In this document: positions 56,630 to 64,000 of the stretch, piece after piece
Position numbering within the stretch: the first letter of the stretch is position 1
Layout of the letters: every line of letters starts with the position of its first letter
NCBI RefSeq assembly: GCF_000372805.1
Contig: NZ_KB889875.1
Location: 41,979 to 105,978 of the forward strand
DNA: 64,000 nucleotides
From: Marinobacter gelidimuriae
GTDB taxonomy: Bacteria; Pseudomonadota; Gammaproteobacteria; Pseudomonadales; Oleiphilaceae
Direction of reading: 5' to 3'
Program-made: the position numbers and the translations under genes
Notes under the pieces: model-generated
The model's database searches: none
What the model was told of the DNA's origin: nothing
The model's input: only the letters and a program-made list of their open reading frames with translations

Positions 56630-56881
56630 ATGAATGAGCTGATGACCCAAGCTGTTGATTTGATGATTGCGGGTATGGGTTTTGTATTTGCGTTTCTGAT
56701 CGTGCTGGTATTCGCAACGTTGATCATGTCTAAGCTGCTGAACCGGTTTACCGCGCCTGAGCCGGCAACTCCGGCCCGAACGTCTCGCGCCAAACCCAAG
56801 GCGCAACCGTCGGTTGATCCCGACATCGCAGAGGCGATCAAACAGGCGGTTGCTCAATTCCGGTCGCGTCACAAAAAGTGA
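56630..56881 (+). CDS. oadG: Oxaloacetate decarboxylase gamma chain
   Basis: Small (83 aa) membrane subunit that joins the alpha and beta chains of the Na+-pumping decarboxylase. One transmembrane span (MIAGMGFVFAFLIVLVFATL) and a polar tail with PAPARTS-type linker and a family-like C-terminal helix (IAEAIKQAVAQFRSRHKK). ATG 56630. A 216-base non-coding leader separates it from dbpA. First gene of oadGAB. Confidence 0.92.
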   Translation: MNELMTQAVDLMIAGMGFVFAFLIVLVFATLIMSKLLNRFTAPEPATPARTSRAKPKAQPSVDPDIAEAIKQAVAQFRSRHKK

Positions 56882-56923
56882 CCCGGTAAGCGATTTAAAA
56901 CCTTTAAAGAGAAGGCTGACACG

Positions 56924-58705
56924 ATGACAGACATTAAAAAACCGCTGGGGATTACAGACGTTGTACTGCGTGACGCCCACCAGTCATTGTTGGCCACCCG
57001 CATGCGGCTTGACGATATGCTGCCAATCGCCGAGAAACTCGATAAAGTCGGTTTCTGGTCGCTGGAATCCTGGGGTGGAGCCACTTTTGATTCCTGTATC
57101 CGTTACCTGGGCGAAGACCCGTGGGAGCGTATTCGTGAATTGAAGAAAGTCATGCCCAACACGCCCCAACAGATGTTGTTGCGTGGCCAGAACCTTCTGG
57201 GCTACCGCCACTATGCGGATGATGTGGTAGAGCGGTTTGTTGATCGTGCCGCTGAAAACGGCGTGGACGTATTCCGCATTTTTGATGCGATGAACGACCC
57301 CCGCAACCTGGCCTCGGCCATCAAGGCCGTGCGTAAAACCGGCAAGCACGCCCAAGGCACCATTGCCTATACCTCCAGCCCGGTGCACACCATCGAGATG
57401 TGGGTTGAGCTGGCGAAGGAAGTCGCGGATATGGGCGCGGACTCCATTGCCATCAAGGACATGGCGGGTATTCTCAAGCCCTATGTCGCCTTTGATCTGG
57501 TTAGCCGCCTGAAGAAAGAACTAGATATCCCGATTCACATGCAGTGTCATGCGACCACCGGTATGTCTACCGCCACAGCTATCAAAGCAGCGGAAGCTGG
57601 TATTGATAATGTGGATACGGCGATCTCCTCAATGAGTATGACTTACGGCCATTCGCCCACCGAAGCCGTGGTTGCGATTTTAGAAGGTACGGAGCGTGAC
57701 ACCGGTTTGGATCTGGTGTTGCTGGAAGAAATTGCCAGTTATTTCCGCGAAGTCCGTAAGAAGTACGCCAAGTTTGAAGGCAGCCTTCGGGGCACCGATT
57801 CCCGCATTCTAATTGCTCAGGTGCCGGGTGGCATGCTGACCAATATGGAAGGCCAGCTCAAAGAGCAGAACGCCGCTCATAGATTTGATGAAGTACTGGC
57901 TGAAATTCCCAAAGTGCGTGAAGACTTGGGCTTCATTCCGCTGGTAACGCCTACCTCGCAGATTGTCGGCACCCAGGCGGTACTGAACATACTGACCGGT
58001 GAGCGTTATAAATCTATTTCCAAAGAAACGGCTGCCATCCTCAAAGGCGAGTACGGCGCCGCGCCTGCGCCGTTCAATAAAGAGCTTCAGGAGCGGGTTC
58101 TGGATGGCAAGGAAGTGATTACTTGCCGCCCAGCCGATCTGATTGACTCGGAAATGGACAAACTGACCGACGAGCTGAAAAAGCTGGCGGAAGAGAAAAA
58201 CTTCAAGCTGGCTGACAACGCCATCGACGATGTTCTGACTTACGCGCTGTTTCCGCAGATTGGCCTGAAATTCCTTGAAAATCGTGGCAACCCGGACATG
58301 TTCGAACCGATTCCGTCGGCGGATGACGTGGCGCCGGCGAAAAAAACCTCTGGTCCGGATACCTACACCGTTGAAGTAAAAGGTAAAAAATACGTGGTAG
58401 CGGTGTCTGAGGGTGGCGAAATCAGCCAGATTCAGGCAGAAGGCGGGGCTGCTTCGGCACCTGCGGCCGCTGCACCGGCACCGGTTGGCGGTGGCGATCC
58501 GGTTAACGCGCCTTTGGGCGGTAACATCTTCAAGGTTCTGGTTTCTCCCGGCGATGCCGTGGAAGAAGGCGATGTGTTGATCATTCTGGAAGCCATGAAA
58601 ATGGAAACAGAGATCCGCGCACCGAAAGCCGGTACCGTCGGTGAAGTCTTCATCAAGGTCGGTGATGCCGTCGCTGTTGATGATGAAATGCTGACAATCG
58701 CATAA
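56924..58705 (+). CDS. oadA: Oxaloacetate decarboxylase alpha chain (biotin carboxyl carrier)
   Basis: The 593-aa carboxyltransferase with RDAHQS (16-21), [30 protein letters not shown] metal and biotin-site residues, a linker rich in Ala and Pro (about 505-525) and a biotinyl domain whose lysine is K559 in [10 protein letters not shown]. It transfers the carboxyl group of oxaloacetate to biotin, the first step of decarboxylation coupled to Na+ export. Follows oadG by 42 bases. Confidence 0.95.
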   Translation: MTDIKKPLGITDVVLRDAHQSLLATRMRLDDMLPIAEKLDKVGFWSLESWGGATFDSCIRYLGEDPWERIRELKKVMPNTPQQMLLRGQNLLGYRHYADDVVERFVDRAAENGVDVFRIFDAMNDPRNLASAIKAVRKTGKHAQGTIAYTSSPVHTIEMWVELAKEVADMGADSIAIKDMAGILKPYVAFDLVSRLKKELDIPIHMQCHATTGMSTATAIKAAEAGIDNVDTAISSMSMTYGHSPTEAVVAILEGTERDTGLDLVLLEEIASYFREVRKKYAKFEGSLRGTDSRILIAQVPGGMLTNMEGQLKEQNAAHRFDEVLAEIPKVREDLGFIPLVTPTSQIVGTQAVLNILTGERYKSISKETAAILKGEYGAAPAPFNKELQERVLDGKEVITCRPADLIDSEMDKLTDELKKLAEEKNFKLADNAIDDVLTYALFPQIGLKFLENRGNPDMFEPIPSADDVAPAKKTSGPDTYTVEVKGKKYVVAVSEGGEISQIQAEGGAASAPAAAAPAPVGGGDPVNAPLGGNIFKVLVSPGDAVEEGDVLIILEAMKMETEIRAPKAGTVGEVFIKVGDAVAVDDEMLTIA

Positions 58706-58718
58706 GGGCCAGCATTCC

Positions 58719-60041
58719 ATGGATGAAATATTAACGTTATGGACAGGCAGTGGCCTGGCCAACATCGCACCGGGACAGGTCATCATGATCCTGGTCTGTC
58801 TGGGGCTTCTGTTCCTTGCGATCCGCAAGGGTTTTGAGCCATTGCTGCTGGTGCCAATTGGCTTCGGCGGTATTCTGGCGAATATTCCTGAGGCAGGGCT
58901 GGCTCTGTCGGCGGCGGAAAATGCCATTCATGCGGCCAAACCGGAAGTGTTGGCGTTTTTAGCCGGCGCTTTGGATGTGGCGTACCAGGCCGGACAAGAT
59001 GTTACGCCAGAAATAAAGTCGGCGTTCAAGGCCGCTTATAGCTCGGCGAGTCCAACGGAGCTGGCTATGGTAAATAACCTGGCGGCCGACGTGGGCTACG
59101 GCAACGGCATGTTGCACAACTTCTACCTGGTGATTATCGGCAGCACCATCGGGCCGCTGTTAATCTTCATGGGCGTGGGCGCAATGACCGATTTCGGTCC
59201 GTTGCTGGCCAACCCGAAAACCCTGCTGCTTGGTGCAGCTGCGCAGTTTGGTATCTTTGGTACGGTTTTGGGTGCGGCTCTGATGGACTGGCTGGGTATT
59301 CTGGACTTCACCATCATGGAGGCGGCAGCGATTGGTATTATCGGCGGCGCCGATGGCCCAACGTCTATCTACGTGTCTAGCGTATTGGCTCCGCACCTGC
59401 TGGGTGCGATTGCGGTCTCGGCCTACGCCTACATGGCTCTGGTGCCGCTGATTCAGCCACCCATTATGAAAGCGCTGACCACGCAGAAAGAACGCGCCAT
59501 CAAGATGTCCCAGTTACGCCCGGTGAGCAGACGCGAGAAGATCGTGTTCCCGTTGGTGGTGCTGATTGCGGTGGCTTTGTTTCTGCCAGACGCAGCTCCG
59601 CTGCTGGGTATGTTCTGCTTTGGTAACCTGATGCGTGAGTGTGGTGTGGTCGAGCGTTTGAGCGACACGGCACAAAATGCGTTGATCAACATTGTCACCA
59701 TCTTCCTGGGCCTGTCTGTAGGTTCCAAGCTGATCGCGGACAAGTTTCTGGATGGCCAGACTCTGGGCATTCTGGCACTGGGTATTGTGGCGTTTGGTGT
59801 GGGCACAGCAGCCGGTGTGTTAATGGCCAAATTGATGAACAAGTTCACCAAGGAGGCAATTAATCCGTTGATTGGTTCTGCTGGCGTATCGGCGGTGCCC
59901 ATGGCAGCGCGGGTATCTAACAAGGTGGGCCTGGAAGCCAACCCGCAAAACTTCCTGCTGATGCACGCCATGGGCCCGAACGTGGCCGGTGTTATCGGTT
60001 CGGCGGTTGCAGCTGGCGTAATGATCAGGTTGCTTAGCTGA
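58719..60041 (+). CDS. oadB: Oxaloacetate decarboxylase beta chain (Na+ pump)
   Basis: The 440-aa multi-span subunit decarboxylates carboxybiotin and exports Na+. [20 protein letters not shown] and [17 protein letters not shown] contain the conserved residues of the ion pathway, and [20 protein letters not shown] and [20 protein letters not shown] are typical. Starts 13 bases after oadA. A terminator follows at 60061-60096. The complete oadGAB links the organism to a sodium-based (marine) energy economy. Confidence 0.95.
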   Translation: MDEILTLWTGSGLANIAPGQVIMILVCLGLLFLAIRKGFEPLLLVPIGFGGILANIPEAGLALSAAENAIHAAKPEVLAFLAGALDVAYQAGQDVTPEIKSAFKAAYSSASPTELAMVNNLAADVGYGNGMLHNFYLVIIGSTIGPLLIFMGVGAMTDFGPLLANPKTLLLGAAAQFGIFGTVLGAALMDWLGILDFTIMEAAAIGIIGGADGPTSIYVSSVLAPHLLGAIAVSAYAYMALVPLIQPPIMKALTTQKERAIKMSQLRPVSRREKIVFPLVVLIAVALFLPDAAPLLGMFCFGNLMRECGVVERLSDTAQNALINIVTIFLGLSVGSKLIADKFLDGQTLGILALGIVAFGVGTAAGVLMAKLMNKFTKEAINPLIGSAGVSAVPMAARVSNKVGLEANPQNFLLMHAMGPNVAGVIGSAVAAGVMIRLLS

Positions 60042-60060
60042 TCGTTCTGTTGCTGTTCCG

Positions 60061-60096
60061 GAAACCCCGCCCGGCCTTAGCTTGGCGGGGTTTTTC
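60061..60096 (+). terminator. Terminator of oadGAB
   Basis: Stem AACCCCGCC with GGCGGGGTT around a loop and followed by TTTTTCCG. It begins about 20 bases after the oadB stop. Confidence 0.85.
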
Positions 60097-60142
60097 CGTT
60101 TTTGGCGGTTCACTTGGAAGTACGAGTCGGTACTGACTCGAG

Positions 60143-61000
60143 TTACCGACTTTCACGACCGGATGTTAACCGGTTTAGAAATTGCGGGTTGCTAAAGTCC
60201 TTCAATGCCCGTTCAATTTCTTCGGGCGTATTCATCACAAAAGGTCCGTATTGCACCACGGGCTCTTCAATAGGGCAGCCGCTGAGTACTAGCATGCCTG
60301 CGCCTGGGGCGCGGGCATGCAGTTGCAATGTGTTGCCTTTGGCGTAGATGCCCAGTTGCCGCGCGTCGATCAAATCTGTCGCGCCTTGATAGACATACAC
60401 CAGTGCAGGGTTATCGGCATTGAAAGACAATTCAACGGTTTCATTGCCAGCCAGGTGCACATCGACAAAAATAGGCTGGGTTGAAATCTCTGGCAGCGGG
60501 CCTTGCTGTAATTGTCGATTGATTGTTACGGAACCTGCGATAACACGAGCCATCCCGCCGTTAGATAGCGGCTGCTCGGAAACATCCGCGCTAGCAATTT
60601 CCTGATAAGCCGCGGGCTTCATTTTTTCAGCGCCGGGCAAATTCAGCCAGATTTGAAAACCGTGCAACAGGCCGTGCTCCTGCTCAGGCATTTCCGAGTG
60701 AAGCACGCCTGCGCCCGCTGTCATCCATTGCACATCACCGGCGCTGATAACGCCCTCATTGCCCATGTGGTCGCGGTGGCGCATGCGCCCAGCTTTCATG
60801 TAGGTAATGGTTTCAAAACCGCGATGGGGGTGTTCAGGAAAGCCGCCAATATAGTCGGCAGCATCGTCGGAGTTGATTTCATCAATCATCAAAAAGGGAT
60901 TCAGTGCCTGATGCAGGCGCTGACCCGCAAGTCGATGAATTTTGACCCCGTCACCATCTTGGGCAGGGCGGGCTGTTATAACTTGAAGTAATTCTCTCAT
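60143..61000 (-). CDS. Pirin family protein
   Basis: A 285-aa bicupin. The metal ligands H57, H59, H101 and E103 (FPEHPHRGFETITY and AGAGVLHSEMPE) match human pirin H56, H58, H101 and E103. Bacterial pirins such as YhhW have quercetinase activity in vitro or respond to oxidative stress; the native role here is uncertain. Its ATG overlaps the stop of the upstream glutathionyl-hydroquinone reductase gene by 4 bases. Confidence 0.9.
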   Translation of the reverse strand: MRELLQVITARPAQDGDGVKIHRLAGQRLHQALNPFLMIDEINSDDAADYIGGFPEHPHRGFETITYMKAGRMRHRDHMGNEGVISAGDVQWMTAGAGVLHSEMPEQEHGLLHGFQIWLNLPGAEKMKPAAYQEIASADVSEQPLSNGGMARVIAGSVTINRQLQQGPLPEISTQPIFVDVHLAGNETVELSFNADNPALVYVYQGATDLIDARQLGIYAKGNTLQLHARAPGAGMLVLSGCPIEEPVVQYGPFVMNTPEEIERALKDFSNPQFLNRLTSGRESR

Positions 61001-61965
61001 GGGTTTTCTCCAATTCCTTCCCGGCCATGGGCGGCGGCAAAATTCTGTGCTGGACCCACGGGGATAATTCCCGTGGGGTTAATCATCAAATGGCTCGCAT
61101 AATAATGCGTCTTGATATGCTCAAAGCTGACGGTGTCAGACACACCAGGCATCTGGTATAGCTCGCGCACATAACCACTAATAGCTGGGTAATCGGCCAG
61201 TAACTGACGGTTGGTTTTAAAATGACCAAAATACACAGCATCGAAACGAATCAAGGTGGTAAACAAACGCCAATCGGCTTCCGTCAACTGGCCGCCCCCC
61301 AGATAACGCTGCCGGGCTAACAAACCCTCGACCCAGTCCAACGAATCGAACAGGCTATGGTATGCTTTTTCATAGGCCTCTTGGGTGGTGGCGAAACCGG
61401 CTCGATAGACGCCGTTGTTGATGGTGTCGTAGACACGGTCGTTCAAGGCGTTGATCCGCTCGTGTAACGTATCAGGGTAGTAATCTGTGGTGTTGCCCGT
61501 TAAAGCATTAAACGCCGTATTGAACATACGGATAATCTCTGAGGACTCATTGCTGACAATGGTTTGTGTTTGCTTGTCCCACAAGACCGGCACCGTAACG
61601 CGGCCCTCATAGCTGGAATCCGCCTTTAAATACAGTTGATACAGAAAGTCCAGACCGTAAAGCGGATCCTTCATCTCCCAGCCATTTTTAAGCATCACCG
61701 GATCGACCACGGTGACATCAATATAATCCTGCAACTGCTTTATTTGGCGAAAAATCAGTGCGCGGTGTGCCCAAGGGCAAGCCAGTGACACATACAAATG
61801 GTAGCGGCCTTTCTCGGCCTTGAAGCCGGGCTCCCCGTTTGGGCCGGCTTTGCCATCGGGTGTCAGCCAGCTTCTGAAGCGACTGTCCTGACGGCGAAAC
61901 TCACCACCGCTGTTGCCGGTGTCGTACCACTGGTCAACCCATTGACCCTTTTGTAACAGACCCAT
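60997..61965 (-). CDS. yqjG: Glutathionyl-hydroquinone reductase (xi-class GST, YqjG-like)
   Basis: The 322-aa enzyme reduces glutathionyl-hydroquinones. The catalytic cysteine is C63 in LACPWAHRALIFRQIK, typical of xi-class GSTs. The N-terminal extension (QWYDTGNSGGEFRRQDSRFR) and DVTVVDPVMLKNGWEM are conserved, and the C-terminal helical half has RYLGGGQLTEADWRLFTTLI and RFDAVYFGHFKTN. ATG 61965. Coupled to pirin. The neighbours azoR and doxX suggest a quinone/electrophile stress operon. Confidence 0.93.
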   Translation of the reverse strand: MGLLQKGQWVDQWYDTGNSGGEFRRQDSRFRSWLTPDGKAGPNGEPGFKAEKGRYHLYVSLACPWAHRALIFRQIKQLQDYIDVTVVDPVMLKNGWEMKDPLYGLDFLYQLYLKADSSYEGRVTVPVLWDKQTQTIVSNESSEIIRMFNTAFNALTGNTTDYYPDTLHERINALNDRVYDTINNGVYRAGFATTQEAYEKAYHSLFDSLDWVEGLLARQRYLGGGQLTEADWRLFTTLIRFDAVYFGHFKTNRQLLADYPAISGYVRELYQMPGVSDTVSFEHIKTHYYASHLMINPTGIIPVGPAQNFAAAHGREGIGENP

Positions 61966-62018
61966 TATGCGGCTCCCGTAGATTCATTGGCTGAATAGGT
62001 CGACATTAAAGCGTCAAC

Positions 62019-62272
62019 TTATTGTTTGCCCTGCGCAATCACTTGGTCTGGCGTTCCTTTGGATCCACTGGCATCGATATGAAATACCTCACTAACACCT
62101 GCACGACAAATGCTATCGATCCATTGCTTCAATGTGGCCGGAATTCTGAAGTTGTACATCGGCGCCGCTAGCACTAGGGTATCGGCGTTTTTCAACTCAC
62201 CAATCAATTGCTCTGACAAGATAAATTGAGCCTGTAAGCTGGCCCGATCATGCTGACTAATGGGTGTATCGT
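62019..62272 (-). pseudogene. azoR: FMN-dependent NADH azoreductase remnant (AzoR)
   Basis: A frame of about 84 codons without N-terminal start. It begins just downstream of the doxX stop ([12 protein letters not shown] on the minus strand), continues with [21 protein letters not shown] and [19 protein letters not shown], then jumps to the protein's C-terminal part ([14 protein letters not shown]...). A complete azoreductase is about 200 aa; the FMN-binding N-terminus (about 50 residues) and a central portion are missing. The internal jump is in frame. It may still be transcribed with doxX but should be inactive. Confidence 0.7.
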
Positions 62273-62719
62273 TTACTGAGTCAGTTGCCTTTGCAGTAAA
62301 CGATCCGCACTTAGGCTGCCAGCGCCTCTGAACACCAGGGCGACACTGATCGCCAGCAATGCCAGGCCAAATTCGTAACCGTTATTCGACATAAACAGCC
62401 CATTTTCCAGATGAACAGTGACGATCGCGACGAACATTGTGAGCGCCAGCATTAAAGCCGCTGGACGAACCAGTAAGCCTGTAACCAGCAACAAGCCCCC
62501 AAAGAATTCTGCACTACCGGCCATTGCCGCCATAAGCATACCTGGCTCAAGTCCGATGGATGCCATCCAGCCAGCGGTGCCTTCCAAGCCATAACCGCCA
62601 AACCAGCCAAATAATTTTTGCGCGCCGTGGGCGGCAAATATGACGCCTGCGCCGAGGCGAAGGGGGAGGGTGTCCAAGCCAGTATTCGTGGCGGTTAACT
62701 TGCTAATGAGTGCTTTCAT
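62273..62719 (-). CDS. DoxX family membrane protein
   Basis: The 148-aa protein has four hydrophobic segments and the DoxX-type start ([27 protein letters not shown]). [22 protein letters not shown] is the central span. DoxX-like proteins are thought to take part in redox or quinone stress; the function is unproven. ATG 62719. It is the first gene of a minus-strand unit divergent from lysR. Confidence 0.88.
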   Translation of the reverse strand: MKALISKLTATNTGLDTLPLRLGAGVIFAAHGAQKLFGWFGGYGLEGTAGWMASIGLEPGMLMAAMAGSAEFFGGLLLVTGLLVRPAALMLALTMFVAIVTVHLENGLFMSNNGYEFGLALLAISVALVFRGAGSLSADRLLQRQLTQ

Positions 62720-62808
62720 GTTATTTCTCCAAATCTAAAATTGCTGGTTTGTGTAGGTGATGGAGCTATTGTAAGGGTTGTGAAATTCTTAATAAGAGCT
62801 AATATCCG

Positions 62809-62824
62809 TTTAGAACGTTCTAAA
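62809..62824. promoter_or_regulatory. LysR-type palindrome between doxX and lysR
   Basis: A perfect 16-base palindrome TTTAGAACGTTCTAAA in a 132-base divergent space, with a further ATTAGAACAG half site immediately after. It is 27 bases before the lysR ATG and is a candidate autoregulatory site for the LysR protein, controlling doxX as well. Confidence 0.6.
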
Positions 62825-62851
62825 TATTAGAACAGTTATTTTGGAGGCACA

Positions 62852-63754
62852 ATGGCAAAGAACCCAATTACAATAGAGGTTCTGGAAACACTGGATGCCA
62901 TAGACCGGCGTGGAAGTTTCGCGAAAGCGGCTGAAGAGCTGAACAAAGCGACGTCGGCGGTTTCCTATGCGTTACAGAAACTGGAGGATCAGCTGGGTAT
63001 TGCTCTATTCCAGCGTCAGGGGCGCCGTTCGGTGCTAACGTCAGCCGGGCGACTGATATTGGTCGAGGGCAGGGAAATACTTCAAGCCACCGCGCGACTG
63101 GCGAACAAGGCAAAAGAAGTGGCCACGGGCTGGGAGCCACGCATTAGCATCGCTGTAGAGTCACATCAGTCCTATCCGGCCTTTTTCAGCGTGTTGGGCG
63201 AATTTCTCAAGGCGCATTCCACGGTTGAAATCGATGTCTGTGAGTCAGTGCTGAATGGCGGGTGGGAAGCCCTTGAGCAAGGCTGGGTAGATTTGATTGT
63301 CGGGTCACCCGGGCCAGTCCCGCTGCAAAAAGGGTATCGAGCGGTACCCTTGGCCCGTGCCGACCTGGTGCCAGTCGTGGCCTCTCACCATGAGCTGGCA
63401 AACGTAGCGGCTAATGCTGAAGCTTTGCAGGGGCGCTTACCGGAAGTCCGGAGGGTTATTACGCATGATACGTCTGTCGTTGACATTACCCGAAGCGCAG
63501 GTTTAAGCAGCGACGGCAAACATTTCTACGTGCAAAACATAGATCAGAAAGTTGAGGCAATAGTGGCGGGAATAGGCGTAGGCCATCTACCGCGACAGCG
63601 CATTCAAAACCAACTCAATAGTGGCGAGCTTGTAGAGCTTGCGCTAAATGAGCGCTCCACTTTCGAGTATTATCTGGCGTGGAAAATCAGTCACAAGGGC
63701 AAGGGGTTGCAATTGTTGACTCAACGATTGGCAGCCGTATTTGGTGAGACGTGA
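62852..63754 (+). CDS. LysR-family transcriptional regulator
   Basis: A 300-aa LysR regulator with an N-terminal HTH (VLETLDAIDRRGSFAKAAEE, LNKATSAVSYALQKLEDQLG) and a periplasmic-binding-like effector domain (RISIAVESHQSYPAFFSVLG onward). ATG 62852 has GGAGG. Divergent from doxX/azoR/yqjG/pirin, so I infer regulation of that quinone-stress cluster. Confidence 0.9.
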   Translation: MAKNPITIEVLETLDAIDRRGSFAKAAEELNKATSAVSYALQKLEDQLGIALFQRQGRRSVLTSAGRLILVEGREILQATARLANKAKEVATGWEPRISIAVESHQSYPAFFSVLGEFLKAHSTVEIDVCESVLNGGWEALEQGWVDLIVGSPGPVPLQKGYRAVPLARADLVPVVASHHELANVAANAEALQGRLPEVRRVITHDTSVVDITRSAGLSSDGKHFYVQNIDQKVEAIVAGIGVGHLPRQRIQNQLNSGELVELALNERSTFEYYLAWKISHKGKGLQLLTQRLAAVFGET

Positions 63755-63832
63755 GTACCAAACGCATCCTCTGTCGTTTAAGTTTTTAGTGAAAATTACG
63801 CGTAACTATTCAGCTCATATCCACCATGATCA

Positions 63833-64000
63833 TTAAAATAGAGTCTCATCGGTATCCATAAACGCAGGGTTTTTACCCTGAAAGAGTAAAGCCAGAGCCT
63901 CTGTGGCTGATACCCCCTGCTTACGACACGTTGACAGGTAACTGCGAACGCGACAAAAGATCTTCGCCCCCGCCATGGATCGAAAACAACCGGATATTTT
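63833..64000 (-). mobile_element. IS66-family transposase, 3' end (runs off the window)
   Basis: On the minus strand the last 168 bases are an open frame of 55 codons ending in TAA (63833-63835): KISGCFRSMAGAKIFCRVRS and YLSTCRKQGVSATEALALL. The combination ISGCFRS..GAxIFCRIRSYLSTxRKQG is the C-terminus of IS66-type (TnpC) transposases. The remainder of the gene is outside the window. The element boundary toward lysR is not visible; no inverted repeat was identified in 63755-63832. Confidence 0.75.

Overview
The window reads as the chromosome of a marine gammaproteobacterium, most likely Marinobacter or a close relative. That is an inference from gene order and protein style (alaS-lysC-csrA-tRNA-Ser, purMN/DUF2066/hda, a Na+-pumping oxaloacetate decarboxylase, divergent lptFG/pepA-holC), not from a database match. 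Most of the sequence is dense core genome with short gaps, ATGA/GTGA stop-start overlaps and a moderately high GC content.

Layout. 0.2-9 kb: an eroded apbC, then dcd, a DUF416 gene, avtA, a DUF3108 gene, purN and purM, a DUF2066 gene, a CDP-alcohol phosphatidyltransferase, hda, a truncated ParA gene and yqcC. 9-20.5 kb: nadC and ampDE, then a sulfate assimilation locus of two divergent arms (sulfite reductase-DUF934-cysH-cysG to the left, cysDN to the right) around an AT-rich control region with a 32-bp perfect palindrome; then a cobalamin adenosyltransferase gene and a panE that carries an in-frame palindromic repeat. 20.5-23.4 kb: valS.

23.5-36.45 kb is an accessory island placed between valS and holC, genes that are normally adjacent in a pepA-holC-valS cluster. 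It holds three unrecognised small genes, a metallophosphoesterase, a complete EcoR124-like type I restriction-modification operon (hsdM-hsdS-rhuM-hsdR), an unknown 188-aa protein, a WYL-domain regulator and two divergent ADP-ribosylglycohydrolase genes, one of them cut by an amber codon. Three copies of the same 19-bp inverted repeat (TGCGACA-N5-TGTCGCA, one copy with a single mismatch) lie just upstream of the three transcription units that do not belong to the hsd operon. I propose that the WYL protein binds them, so that the island is one regulated, probably defence-related, system.

36.4-46.5 kb: holC and pepA, lptFG, a twin-palindrome repeat, an RDD membrane protein, alaS, lysC, csrA with a GGA-bearing leader hairpin, tRNA-Ser(GCT) and two identical tRNA-Arg(ACG) genes. 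46.7-48.2 kb: a TAXI-type TRAP receptor, frameshifted and fused by deletion to the back half of a sigma-54 activator. 48.2-54.3 kb: a MarR-like regulator and a DctPQM TRAP transporter divergent from pxpABC (5-oxoprolinase), suggesting import and hydrolysis of 5-oxoproline. 54.4-60.1 kb: DUF2058, dbpA and oadGAB. 60.1-63.8 kb: pirin, a glutathionyl-hydroquinone reductase, an azoreductase remnant and DoxX, divergent from a LysR regulator (a quinone/electrophile stress cluster). The last 168 bases are the 3' end of an IS66-like transposase.

A recurrent theme is decay by internal deletion outside the island (apbC, ParA, TAXI/sigma-54, azoR). It could be real genome erosion or an assembly problem; reads across each junction would decide.
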